Shown here: positions 43,890-55,162 of the stretch, in pieces | Numbering within the stretch: position 1 is the stretch's first letter | Layout: each line of letters starts with the position of its first letter | NCBI GenBank assembly: GCA_023213395.1 | Contig: CM041465.1 | Span: forward strand, 87,923,741 to 87,987,740 | Source of the DNA: Cycas panzhihuaensis | Lineage: Eukaryota; Cycadophyta | Direction of reading: 5' to 3' | DNA length: 64,000 nt | The notes under the pieces: model-generated | What the model was told of the DNA's origin: nothing | The model's input: the letters and a program-made list of their open reading frames with translations, nothing else | The model's database searches: none | Program-made: the position numbers and the translations under genes

Positions 43890-44370
43890 CTATCTTACCA
43901 TTAATGCATAACAAGTACCAACTTTTTGTACATGTTTCATAAATTCTTTAGCAGTCAACATGCTTTGTACATGCCCTTCTTCCTTAAGTGGTAATAATTT
44001 CACCTCAACTCCATTCTTCCAAAAAGTATAGGTATTATTCTTACCATCATAAAAGGCATTCCTATCGTATTGCCATGGTCTCCCTAATAACAAATAGCAT
44101 GCATCCATCGGGATCATGTCATACTATATCTCATCCTGATATGATTTCTCAATGTTAAATTTAACTAAGCATCTTTTATCAATAGTCACCTCATTTCCTT
44201 TTTTGAACAAAAAAATATGGTATGGGTGTGGATGTGCTTCACGACTTAATCTTAACTTTTCTACCATTTTATTAAAGACCATATTCTCACAACTACCACC
44301 ATCAATTACAACTTTGTATACATTTTCTCCCGTAGTACATCTTATCCTAAAAATATTATTTCATAACCAT
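43890..44370 (-). pseudogene. G3 aspartic protease
   Basis: VYKVVIDGGSCENMVFNKMV (about 44275-44340) is the active-site block, with DGG for DSG. MIPMDACYLLLGRPWQYDRN (44058-44117) is the C-terminal protease signature common in chromovirus-type elements. One or two stops. Confidence 0.83.
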
Positions 44371-45350
44371 GAACCATCATCCATCTTTGCCTTTTCTTTA
44401 TCCTGTATGGGTTTTCATCTAGGTACTATCATGGTTCTTCGAAGTATTAATCTCTCACCTTCATTTGTTATGATTCCTTCATTGTCATCTTTATTTTAGG
44501 CCAAGTTTATCCTTGGATGGTCTTCTTGCCTTCTGGATTATTCCTCGTGGCGGCGAGGACATTTAAATGCCCTATGTCCCTCTTCCCCACATCTGAAATA
44601 AACAAAAGGTCTCCTCCATCCTCTTCCACCACCAAAATCTTTGCCTCGTTGGACTCTTGGAAATCCTCTTCCCCTAAGTTGGTTCTGAGCTCCTTGCCCT
44701 CCTTGCATTCTAACCTGCCTCTTGACTTCTTGTCTTTCTATCCTATTGGATGATTCTCCTCTCACGTAGAGGATTCCTCCTCTACCTCTGTACAAAGGTG
44801 ATCAACCTCTTCTCATCACAGAGGGCCTTTGAGTAGTATGTCTATTTTGCTTTTCCTTTGCATTCAATGCTAATTGATATGCATCTTCCATGCTTTTAAC
44901 TCTATGCATACTAAGTTCATCTTGAATTGAAAACTTTAAACTATTTACATACCTTGCAACAACTTATTCATCTATCTCCTCATGTTCCACATGAATGGAA
45001 AGCTTATAAAACTCATATGTATAATTATGTATTGTCATTTCTTTTTGCTTTAAGTTCTAGAACTTTTTGAAGAGGGTTTGATAATAGTCAATTAGTAGAA
45101 ACTTCTCTTTCAACTTCTTTACCATTTTGGTCCATGTTCTAATTTTTTCTTTGCCTATTTTTACCCTCTCATTTTATAAGTGATTCCATCAAAGAGTTGC
45201 ATATCCCTTTAATTTTGTGAATGTAAACTTTACCTTCTTTTATTTAGTCATTCTTTTCCATTCAAAGAACTTCTCCATGGTATTTAGCCAATCTATTAAC
45301 TCCTCTAGTTTTAAAATCCGCTAGTAGTCTAGAATGTCAATCTTGATTCC
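44371..45350 (-). pseudogene. G3 gag with zinc knuckle
   Basis: LIDWLNTMEKFFEWKRM and FTKLKGYATLWWNHL (about 45180-45310) form the gag capsid core. The Arg/Gly-rich region and YFRCGEEGHRAFKCPRR (44550-44600) form an intact CCHC knuckle. An ORF covers 44538-44795; the rest has stops. Confidence 0.85.
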
Positions 45351-46046
45351 ATCACTCTTATCTTCAAGTGATTGTAAGAAATTTTCTTCCATTGAATGTG
45401 GTTCTTGTGGCCCATTCTCTTCGAATCTTATACCATCATCACTTAATGCTTCTTCTTCACTGGTATTTCTTTCATGATTTTGTCTTAATACTACAATAGC
45501 AAGTTGTTCTATTCTTCTCTGTATCTCTTGTAAGTTTTTGTTTATTTCAATATAGTTTACTCTTTCTCCTCTTCGTGCTATTTTTTGGCTGCTCTTCTCT
45601 TTACCTAACCACTTTGGATTTCAAAGGTTCTCTTGTAAGCTTTCTGCAAGGCTCCTAAGCCCTAATGAATACTTCCTTATCATTTCAATAGGAATACTCT
45701 GCAACCTATATAGTTACATTTCTAAACTATAAAATAAAAAGGAGTGGAGGTTTCTATTATGTGTATTCACTATAAGAAAGGTTTTTTTTTCTGGGGGGGG
45801 GGAGGGGGATGAATCTCATTTTATTAAATTAAATTAAATCATAAGAACAACCATGAAGAGCCCCCTTCTTCAATATGTTAGTGAGGGGTTAAGCGTTTAT
45901 TGCGAAGTTTGCCAAGAAATGCTTGAGGAAACCCAACCTACCCAAGAACGACTTGATTTGCTATTAAGTCTTGGGTCTTCAACAACTATCCACTACAATA
46001 CCTCAAACTTTTGTGGTTCATTTCCTTAATTTCAAAGCTAACCCAT
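45351..46046 (-). other. G3 leader and gag N-terminus
   Basis: Decayed gag start and untranslated leader. Contains a T-run followed by a G-run (45782-45808: nine T, CT, ten G, A, five G). Confidence 0.55.
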
Positions 46047-46058
46047 GCTCTGATACCA
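46047..46058 (-). other. G3 primer-binding site (tRNA-iMet)
   Basis: Minus strand TGGTATCAGAGC, an exact initiator-Met PBS, two bases after the LTR end. Confidence 0.92.
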
Positions 46059-46060
46059 AA

Positions 46061-46670
46061 TGAAAAGGGCAACCTATAAGGAAAAGATTATATTTCACAT
46101 GCACACAACCTAAAAATAAGAAAGAGCCAAAGAAAAAGTTCAAAGAATAGAGAGAGTCATTTTTACTTTGAATTCCATTATATTTCATTCAGATATATCA
46201 AAAGATAGTCTAAAATTACATTTATATAAGTAAAAGCGGGAAGTTTAGAAACTTCTAATCCTAACCCTAAAAACTATTCAATTATATAAAATATTATATA
46301 ATTCCATGTTTCTAAGTTAATTCTTACTTAGAAAAGCTAGACCAGTAAGGGTCATTACATAAAAGTGATAACTAGTTTAAAATTAACTACTATGTTTGGA
46401 CATACAAAATAAATTTTAATTTTTAGGAATTTTTAGAATATCTTTTTGGTAGGTAAACCCCAAGTCTATTATCAGCCCTTGGCCCTATCCTAGGCCATTT
46501 TTACCTTTTCTTCTCGAATAGACCTTTGATTTGGCACTAGAAGGACTAAATTTTAACCATCAACTCAAAAGTTATGCTTCAATCAATAGAGTCTAAAATT
46601 TAGACCAAAATAACAAAAAAAGGTGAAAAATAAATAGAGTTATGATGAAGGTCTAGATGGTCCTGTGTCA
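46061..46670 (-). repeat. G3 5' LTR
   Basis: Starts TGAAAAGGGCAACCTATAAGG on the plus strand and ends GTCCTGTGTCA. About 30 bp longer than the 3' LTR because of an extra phrase (TTTTCTTCTCGAATAGACC region). Confidence 0.88.
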
Positions 46671-46675
46671 TCATC

Positions 46676-46791
46676 AAATGGAAATAAGTACTGATTGTAA
46701 ACACAACTCGGGTGCTGATAATAATCCTTTAACAATTTTTAAAATTATAGACTGAGATGTTATAGGATAAACCATATTAAGGGGAAGGAAT
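46676..46791 (+). pseudogene. Element A 3' tail and polypurine tract
   Basis: Begins with the remaining integrase residues (IKWK then stop) and continues as non-coding sequence to TTAAGGGGAAGGAA (46778-46790), a polypurine tract right before the LTR. Confidence 0.72.
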
Positions 46792-47006
46792 TATTACAAA
46801 CAAACTTGATTAGTGTAATTAATGATAGTTTATATATAATTGATAACCGAGTAAATATGTGAAAGGAAGTGTCATTTGGCAAAATACCTTAGGCCATATA
46901 AATATGTACTCATGTAGACAATTTATCATCACTTTGTTATCAATCAAATTATTTGGAGATCTCCATTTTTCTCTTTGCTCTACTATTTCCTCTCCGATCC
47001 CTAATA
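46792..47006 (+). repeat. Element A 3' LTR
   Basis: Aligns with 2532-2749. The termini have decayed: TATTACAAAC for TGTTACAAA at the start and CCTAATA for CCTAACA at the end. Confidence 0.78.
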
Positions 47007-47110
47007 GAGAGATTGCATTTAGATTAAAAAATGATAAAGTAGAGGAGTTGCCTATTCTAGTAAATAGATAGTTCCTTAAAACCTTCTTTCAACTAGAATG
47101 AAAAGGAATC
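47007..47110 (+). pseudogene. Element Z integrase, C-terminal end
   Basis: The plus strand reads IAFRLKNDKVEELPILVNR, stop, FLKTFF, the conserved end of gypsy integrases ('…g..lp.PvN...LK.ff'). It takes up where the reading broke at 2531, which shows that the whole 2532-47006 block is an insertion in Z. Confidence 0.8.
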
Positions 47111-47278
47111 CCCATTATAAATGTTATATATAAAGTTTTACTTTACTAGGTAGTATAAATATAAAATTTAATTTCTAATAACAAATATTAGGAGGAAAAT
47201 TTTTAAATTTTAAACAAATATTTTAAATCACCCATAAGGAGTGGCTTAAAGTAAAGTGACCAATTATTACCATGTTAA
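47111..47278 (+). other. Element Z 3' flank
   Basis: AT-rich, non-coding; probably the region before Z's own polypurine tract. No LTR recognised before element E starts. Confidence 0.4.
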
Positions 47279-47666
47279 TGCTAGGAAAATTAATATGAAG
47301 CTCTGATACCTTGTTAGAAAAATAACATGACAACTCTGATACCATGCTAGAAAAATGAACATGCTATGAAAATAAAAGATGAAAATGTGGTGAGCGAATG
47401 ATAAAGTAATAAGGCACAAGAGAGATTAAGCATGTATAAGTTAACTAAAGAAATAGAAGAAAGGCTAAACCTCAAAGTAGAATAAAGAATGCTGTACATA
47501 ATTATAGTACAACTCATCACTTGTGAGAGAATCCTTATTGGTCAATGTTATGGGCTAGAACATATTTTTGTGTGGCATACAACTTAAGAAGACTTCAAAT
47601 ATAAAATATAAATAAATCTTAAAAGATTATAAATGGGGATAATTATGTAATTGAGTATTTCACCCA
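47279..47666 (-). repeat. E 3' LTR, with tandem 33-bp PBS-containing units
   Basis: Units start at 47279, 47312 and 47345 (TGCTAGGAAAAT, TGTTAGAAAAAT, TGCTAGAAAAAT). The first two each end with CTCTGATACC, the complement of the PBS. The rest aligns with 50637-50959. Confidence 0.87.
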
Positions 47667-50570
47667 ATAATTTTCCCTTGTAATATATAATCATAGAAAG
47701 TAAAATGTCACATGAATTGATAAGTGTTGAGTCTTCAAATGAGTACTAGAACATAAGCTGCTACAATAACATAATTTGCTACTAATGTCCATATAAAGAG
47801 AACTCCATCCACCAAACCACTTGGGTAACCAACCGTTATGACCATTGGTTAGCTAGGATATTCTTTTGTGTACATGGTACAAATAGTGCCAAGTCAGTTT
47901 CACCCTGGGAGAACGTCATCCTACATGGCTAAACAAGTAAGTTGATGAAAAAATATGCAAGAGTAGGTTAAAAAGGGTCTTAACTCTCGCCTATAATATA
48001 AAAAGCTTCTTTAGCTTCAATGATTGGGAAATAAATGACTATAAGGCCTTACAAGGGCATTATAGCATCAACATGTCTCTATGGGTTAAAATAATACTTT
48101 TATAGGCTACATCATTCTACTATGGGCTTACAATATGCCACTATGGGCTTACAATGGCCTCTATGGACTAAAAGGTCTAGTAATAAATGATAATACGTGA
48201 TTGAAAAATATATGTAACTTAAATATAATGTAAATAACTCTCTCAAATAATAAGTTTTAATATGAAATGGGTTCTCTAGAGCTTAAAATTAGCTTATGTA
48301 ATAAATTATACATGTTGCCCCCTTATTTGGGCTATATTTTATTAATAGAATGTACAATAAATGATATAAAATCTTAAAAAATATATGTATATGCCTAAAA
48401 ATTAAAAAAGAAAAAAAAAAAAAAAAGTTAAAAAAAAAACTTTGAGCTAAAATATCTGCATCATATTAGGTTTAAATACTATCATGTGACATGCCAAATC
48501 GAAAATCTCTCAGTTACGAGTCTACTACAACTAACGAGATTGAAAACAGAGTTCATATGCTCAAGTTACAAGAAAAATAATGATGAAGACTCTATGAAAT
48601 ATAAAAATTAGGGCCTTAGCCTCTTTCATGAATTGGATGACAGTGATATAATATTATTTGACCAAGGGTTGAATATGGAAGGAGCTAATAAATTTCAAAT
48701 ATTATGTAATCTAATTAAATCCATTTTTTATTTTACAAAAAAATAAATAAATTGGATATAAAAATCATGTCTGCGTGGGTAAAAGATAATATGCCTAATT
48801 TAAAAAATATTAATCAAATAATAAAATATTAAACCTAAAATAGAGTTTGTCTACCATTTTTTTTGTATTTTTACATCACAATTATTTTGGGCCGCCATTA
48901 TTGTAGGGGTTATGAGGTGATAAGGAGGATGACGATGTCGTTCTACATCTTTCTCTACCTACTGTAGAAGTGATTGGGCAACATCCATGGTATCACATTC
49001 ATGTTCACAAAGTTTGAGCATAGGTGTATGCTTATAATGACATCACAAGGCTTGGCGAATGGTAGCTTTCCATCAATCTTCTGGCTGTCTCCTTCAATCA
49101 ATCTCGAATGCTTGACCAAGAGGGCATCTATATGGCAATCATTGAGTTGGGCACCAAAGAGTCTGTCTTTTTTAGACGTGCTCTTGAGTTTTATTAAGCT
49201 ATATTTCTGTTTTAGGGCTTAGTCAGCCAACATGTTCAAACATGGCAGATATATTGATTTTGCTCCTTGTAAAATATATTTTTATTATTCTAGAAGAGTA
49301 GTGAAAGGAGGGGAGTTAATGTAAGCCATGTGACTATGATGGAGAAGTTGTTTGATTAAAAAACATAGGGATTACTGCATACACTATGAACCCTTAGGCT
49401 TTGTTTTGTTAATTTATCCATTTGATTATTTCTTCATATCCTCTATTGGCAGGTAGATTATTGCATTCTATAAAATCAAAAATCAAAGTATAATAATAAT
49501 AGCTTTAGGCAACATATCAATAGTAAAGGGTTTTGCAACCTTTTCTCATGTGATTCCTTTCATACTTTAAACAAAAGATATACTGTAAGTTTATGTAGGA
49601 GAGCATAGGTGGTAAACATAAAGGCCATGGTAGAAGAATTATACTTTAACAAAGACGAGAGGATGCTCTTACAATAATTCACCCTTTTATTTTCTTTAAT
49701 CGAGATACATAACCGTTTTGTAGAAATATAGCAAAACTACAAAATATTATTATCAATTTCTTTTTACAATAGAAGGATTTTTTTTTAATTTTATTATCAA
49801 CTGTATAAAAAGGATGTTAGATAAAATACTTTGGCGGCCTCATATCTAGAAACAGATCCTTGTAATAGGACACCTGCAAAGGCCTCCAGATTGAGGCTTA
49901 AATAGCCATAAAAATCTTTTCTTTTTTTTACAATAGAATTATATCATTTGCAAGGTGATTAGGCCTGCAATTGGTGTAAAATGTACCTCTATTCTTTGTT
50001 TAGCCAATAGTTTCAAATTGGCATTTTTGTGACCTTCAATAATACACTTGCATATTTAAAAATAGGTCCACATGCAGCAAGAAAAACTAGTCGCAGAAGG
50101 CACATAAAGCTCTATTTTATTTTATTTTTTTGCAACTTCAACTTCAAAATATCAAAAATAGGCTTCAAATAGTCTTTAAATACTTTAAACTAGGCTTCAA
50201 AACAACCTTTACTAGTAACTCTGAATAAGCTTTAAACAATCTTTAAAACAACATCAAAAAGTAACTTTTAACAACTTTTAACATCCTCATAATAATATCA
50301 AATAACTCCTTAAAATGACTAAAAATACTAATAAAATAGTGATGAAAATATCCCCAAATATATATGAAATGATAAAAAGTAGTCCTAGAAATGTGCATTA
50401 AAAAATACAATAAATGCAGTTTCAAGTATCTTGAAAAATGACTAAAATAGCATATTCCTAATCAGCCATAAAATAATTTCCTCAAATAGTTTGATAAGAC
50501 TCTAAAAATTTTGAAAGAATATGCTCTAAATTGTTGCCCTCAAGAATTCAAATGTTGGAATCTAATACTA
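47667..50570 (-). other. E internal region, no coding seen
   Basis: AT-rich. It contains an A-run region at 48400-48440 and an ORF at 48974-49222 (+) without recognisable motifs. It ends at the decayed PBS. Confidence 0.6.
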
Positions 50571-50959
50571 TGTTAGAAAAATTAAGATAAAGCTCTGATA
50601 CCATGTTTGAAAAATAAGGTGATAGTTCTGATACTATGTTAGAAAAATGAATGTGCTATGAAAACAAAAGATGAAAATGTGGTAAGTGAATGATAAAGTA
50701 ATAAGGCATAAGAGAGATTAAGCATGTACAAGTTAACATAAAGAAATAGAAGAATGGCTAAATCTCAAATTAGAATGAAGAATGATATACATACTTATAG
50801 TACAACTTACCGCTTATGAAAGAACCCTCATTAATAAATGTTGTAGACTAGCACACATTTTTATATGGCACATAACTTAAAAAGACCTCAAATATAAAAT
50901 ACAAATAAATCTAGAGAGTGCGTGAATGAGGATAATTATGTAATTAGGTATTACACACA
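50571..50959 (-). repeat. E 5' LTR, with tandem 33-bp PBS-containing units
   Basis: Units start at 50571, 50604 and 50637 (TGTTAGAAAAAT, TGTTTGAAAAAT, TGTTAGAAAAAT), in the same arrangement as in the 3' LTR. Confidence 0.87.
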
Positions 50960-52190
50960 ATAATTAATACTGTTTCTAAAATTATGATTAGAAATTAATA
51001 TATGCATTAAGGTTAAGGATTTTTTATTTTTTTGTTGAAAATAGATATTTTATGTAATAGAAAAAATTACATCCATAGAATTACAACAAGAAAAGTAAGG
51101 AGAGAATGTCATCTCCTCCATCTTGCAAGTAAGTATTTAGTATAAAAAATGACCCACATAAGGTTAGCATAGAGGTACACATGACTAAATAATAAACTAA
51201 GATTCTGCCCCACCATATCTAATAAGGGGAGCAATAATGCCCTAGCTGTAATCTCCCTTGCCAAGAAGATCCTTGTGCAATTTTCATCATTTGTAGATGG
51301 TGGGTTCAATGATAATCTCCCTTGCCCCACTATTTATTGCATGCTATCATGGTAAGATTCAAGATTAGCTTTGTTGAGAAACAATTCTAGATTTCCTAAA
51401 TAATGTACCTATCATTGCTTTTAAGGTTGAATTCCTTAATAACTCCTTCTACCATGTGTGGGTCTTATTGAATAGATACCCTACTATAGTATGTCTTTTT
51501 ATGTATAATGCTTTTATTCAAACTATAAGATTTAGCCTAAACATTTCTTATCCCACCTTAAAAGTGACAACTACCAAATCAAGTGATCTGGAAAGGATAA
51601 CCCCCTTATTAATTTGTTATCCCTTTAGCTCAATAGGCTTTTACAACTCTCCTAACTCATCTAGATTAATTTGAATAGAGGCAAGCCTACTACCTTAGCT
51701 TACACTATGATGATCAGAGCATCCTACATGGACATCATAAATCTATGATTACTAAAAGGATTGGCTTGTTCAATATTATGTTGGATTACAACTTTTCTGG
51801 GATCTTCACCCTTTGCTATCCTAACAAGCCATTTGGGACAAAGTGCTTAACTTTAATGTTTGATGTCGATGAGGCATAATCCCCCTATGTGTTTAGACTT
51901 ACAATAAGTCTACTAATTGACCCTATAGAAACCTCTCATTCCTCTAAGGTTTAACTAAATGTAGGCTCTCAACAACCTAATAAGCTTATTATAAGTGGTA
52001 TTGGAGAGCACTAAAATGATCTTAAATTAAATCTATTTCTTCAAAGACTAAAGAAAGCTAAAATGAAAATTGAATAGGCAAAACTACTCAAGACACTAAG
52101 TCTCAAATAAATTAAGATTAACCTAAAAATAGAACTTACATAATGAGTTGGGGGTCTTCCCTATTTATAGGTGCTAATATGGCTTCTTAT
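50960..52190 (-). pseudogene. Probable 3' part of LINE (RT C-terminal region), heavily decayed
   Basis: Minus strand has fragments that could be the region after RT in plant L1 LINEs (NDENCTRIFLAREITARALL and LMWVIFYTKYLLA in 51109-51330; EGGYPFQIT.FGSCHF near 51560-51620). The match is weak and rests on position next to the clear RT. A TATA-like CCTATAAATAGGG on the minus strand at 52159-52171 is unexplained. Confidence 0.4.
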
Positions 52191-52192
52191 TT

Positions 52193-52530
52193 AAAAAACC
52201 AACTTTAATAATAATATTAATAATAAATTATCGACTTCCTAATATAAAAACTAATTTCACATTATGTAAAAATACCAACTCCCTCATAACAGTAATAAAA
52301 CTAACTTCTAATAAAATACCAACTTCTCTTAAATAGATTAATATTACTACAATATAGCTCTCTATTAAAAAAATGACTTTAATAATAATATTAATTATAA
52401 AATACTAACTTCTTAATATAAAAGTTGACTTCATATTAATTTAAAAATATTAACTTTATAATAATAATAATAATAATAAAACTAACTTATAATAAAACAT
52501 AAACTTCTCTTTAATGGATTAGGATTGCTA
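52193..52530. repeat. AT-rich tandem duplication (about 170-bp units)
   Basis: 52193-52365 and 52366-52530 align: ACTTTAATAATAATATTAAT, GACTTC.TAATATAAAA, TTCA.ATTA and AACTTCTCTT.AAT.GATTA. The second copy has an expanded (TAA)n. Confidence 0.82.
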
Positions 52531-52789
52531 TAAGCACCTAACATGAAGAATAATAAATGTGCATTATTGCTAAGACTTTGGAGCAAATATGGTATTTTTT
52601 TTGTGAGTGACAAAAAACTAGACAACTAAGAAGTGAGTTATTTTTTTACACGTCTCAACACATAGTCCTACATGTCTACTAGGAAAGCTCTAAAGCTAAA
52701 GGGGATGCCAAGGAAATTGAACACCTAACCTAGTTCGATCCATTACTATTTATATATAACAAGCTAATCTGGGATATCAACCACTGACT

Positions 52790-53960
52790 ATAAATGGTAG
52801 GTTATCTTCTCCATGTTAATTTTGGATCTTAAGGCTATGTACAAGGTGTTAACCACATCTAATACTTGCCTAATAGAGTTGGGTTTCGCCTTGATGGTGA
52901 GGAGCATATCATTTGCAAAGTTCCCATTATTCATCTATCTTTTCCTACTCAAGAGAATAATTCCTCTTAGCGACCTAAGGTTCACCTTTAACTGGAGCAA
53001 GTATCTAAGCAGATCTACAACCAGCACACAAAGTAGTCGAGCTAGGGGGCATACCTGGCAAAATGATATATGAAGATGGACAAGCTTAAAAAAGCTCCAT
53101 TCACTAGAATTTTAGATGGAGCATTAGCAAAGAGAATGTTTCCATCCTTAGGAACCTATTATTAAAGCCCCATGCTTGCAAGACATCTAGGATATATCCT
53201 TACTCAATATGATTGTAAGCAATTGTTAAAGTCTAGCTTTATAAACATAACTTCTTGGCTTGGCATTCTAGTCCATTCCATCCCTTTTGTAACCCCAATA
53301 ATTCTTCCTTTGATGAAGCCTATTTATTTTGGTCTCACGATCTCTATAAGTAGATTTTTGTTTTTAAAGTAAGCACCTTTGTTATTAAGCAATGGAATAG
53401 GCCACCAACTAGAAATAAAGTTATACTCTATACCTTTGGGAATGAGCTTGGTGAAGCCTTGAATTATAATTCTCCCAAGTGTCCTTGCTTGAATTGCCTC
53501 CTAATACAGTTTAAGCAAGATAGGACCAATGAAGTCCTAGGTGGCCTTATAAAATCCATAAGGAAAACCATCAAGCCTAAGGGACTTGTCATTGGTAATT
53601 ATGTATATAACATTAGTTAGTTCCTCTAGTCTAAAGGGGACATCATATACTACTCTTTAGATTTTAGAGATCTTCCTCAAAATGGTCGATAAGCATTCTT
53701 TCTTAGCCTCCTCCACAATTGGTAACTCAGCTTGGGTTTTGAACACCTATGAAAAGTGAGACACCAACTCCTCTGTAATGTCTTGTGTAGAAGTTAATCA
53801 CTTATTATTTGTCTTTATGGTAGTAATCTTCTCACTACGTTTTTTATGCTTCAATGATTAGAAGAAGAATTTAAAATACTTGTCTCCTTCCTGAATCTAA
53901 TGCATCCTTTCTTTGATCTTCACCCCTTGTGATTTTCAAACTTCTAAGGCTTTTAATGTG
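52790..53960 (-). pseudogene. LINE (L1-type) reverse transcriptase
   Basis: Minus strand in order: QEGDKYFKFFF and SLKHKKRSEKITTIKTNNK (about 53810-53910), DITEELVSHFS, NDKSLRLDGFPYGFYKATWD (about 53540-53600), TLGRIIIQGFTKLIPKGIEY (about 53430-53500), and NFANDMLLTIKANP (about 52880-52920), which is the FADD catalytic block with Asn for the first Asp. These are plant L1 LINE RT blocks. Many stops. Confidence 0.82.
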
Positions 53961-54693
53961 TGGGAATGCTTAATAACCAACTTTTGTTTCTATTCATTAA
54001 AAGGCTCTTCTCAATGTCTTACCTTGCTTTTGTAAATTTTCTAGAATTAAAGAGATCCAAATGCCTCCTTAAAAGTACTACATACTTGCTATAGCCCCAA
54101 AGGAAAGAGGTTGTATGGGTAATTACCTCCTCCCACTATGTAATCAAACCCTTATTATCCCTTAACTATGGGCTCAAAAACAACACTTGTTTGATGCTTG
54201 AGAAGCACAACCTAGAACTAAGGTAAGAGGTATTAAATTTAAAGACTAACTTATTTTGGCTCTCTCCTCCCCCTAGTTTATAGTAAAATATACAGGATGA
54301 TGATAAAATAAGTAAGTATTATTCACCACCTTGATTGGATGGGAATGGTCTTAAGAAAACTTGAAGTGCTCATTTTAAGATAGCATAGTCTAGGTAAGGC
54401 TTTCACAATTCTATACTTATTATGTCTAAAGTTGCACTAAGTAAACTAGGGATAATGCCCTTATCCCCCCCTAAAAACATTTAGGTCATAAAGACCAAAT
54501 TTATTTTTCAAGGAAGCTTACTCAATCCTCTTCTTATGGTGCTATCTAAAGGGTTAACCATGGATTTTGTCCATTAGGGCTTCTATCATATTAAAATCCC
54601 TGCAAGTCACCCATGTAATTTTAGGGAGGTTTTCATGTACCCAAGTTTAGAGAATGGCCCTCTTGTGGGGTAGATTAGGAGTATAAACTATAA
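53961..54693 (-). pseudogene. LINE endonuclease, C-terminal part, and linker
   Basis: VYTPNLPHKRAILKL (about 54640-54690) and WVTCRDFNMIEALMDKIHG (about 54560-54615; the 'GDFN' block of AP endonucleases with Gly to Arg) lie in two frames. The region 53961-54400 is the variable linker between EN and RT. Broken at 54693 by D. Confidence 0.7.
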
Positions 54694-55049
54694 TGTTGAA
54701 ATATTCAAAGAAATCATTTAATATGCATGAATAATGGAATAAATATCACAATGTAATATGATAGCATTAACTCAATATGAAATAAAGTACATCACACTAT
54801 CTCCATAGTAATAATAATATCACAATGGAATCCATCTTGACTTAATGTGTTCTACTCTACCTCAACCACTTATTTATACATCATAAGCGGGAGCAAGTAG
54901 TACAACATGTGTTACAAGGGGGATAAATAACCTCTTAAACAACCAACCACATAACACCTATATATTGACCAATAATCTTATGACCACTTATATGCACAAG
55001 TGTGCCTTACATGCTTAGATACGTATACATTAAATATTATCTTCCAACA
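54694..55049 (-). repeat. D 3' LTR (356 bp)
   Basis: Plus-strand limits TGTTGAAATATTC...ATCTTCCAACA. Minus strand has TATAAATAAGTGG (about 54866-54879), a TATA box that is changed to TGTAAATAAG in the other LTR. Confidence 0.93.
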
Positions 55050-55062
55050 CCTCCCCATAATG
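55050..55062 (-). other. D polypurine tract
   Basis: Minus strand CATTATGGGGAGG directly before the LTR start TGTTGG. Confidence 0.85.
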
Positions 55063-55162
55063 TTTAATGTTAAGACTACAAAAAGATTGAATACTAAGGA
55101 CTAACATAACACTTGACAATATCTTCTATTGGACTTCTGATTTGATCAACATGTGCTTTGTC

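Larger units (their letters stand above)
40401..46670 (-). mobile_element. Element G3: near full-length Ty3/gypsy retrotransposon
   Basis: About 6.3 kb on the minus strand, LTRs of 579 and 610 bp, PBS, gag with zinc knuckle, PR, RT, RNase H, integrase and polypurine tract. TSD tcatt (40396-40400) versus tcatc (46671-46675). The protease end and the integrase tail (ISPILNVSDLYAYHG) resemble chromovirus-type gypsy elements, but I do not see a complete chromodomain. Confidence 0.87.
2532..47006 (+). mobile_element. Element A: Ty3/gypsy retrotransposon, split by three later insertions
   Basis: Bounded by similar LTRs of 218 and 215 bp, with PBS after the first and a polypurine tract before the second. 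Own sequence is about 5.8 kb once C1 (with T1), T2 (with C2) and G3 are removed; order gag-PR-RT-RNase H-integrase on the plus strand. It lies inside the integrase of Z. Flanking 5-mers are gaagg and gagag, a poor match as expected for an old insertion. Every domain has stops, so it is dead. Confidence 0.82.
47279..50959 (-). mobile_element. Element E: non-coding LTR retrotransposon (LARD-like)
   Basis: Direct repeats of 388 bp (47279-47666) and 389 bp (50571-50959) enclose 2.9 kb without any recognisable gag or pol. The minus strand next to the left LTR reads CAAGGGAAAATTAT, a polypurine-like tract. Next to the right LTR is a decayed initiator-Met PBS (TAGTATTAGATTCC). No TSD found (gttaa versus ataat). 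Large non-autonomous LTR elements of this kind are known as LARDs. Confidence 0.72.

Noticed and set aside
48974-49222. 82-codon ORF as a host gene
   Set aside because: No motif, no splice or promoter context, and it lies inside a non-coding LTR element.
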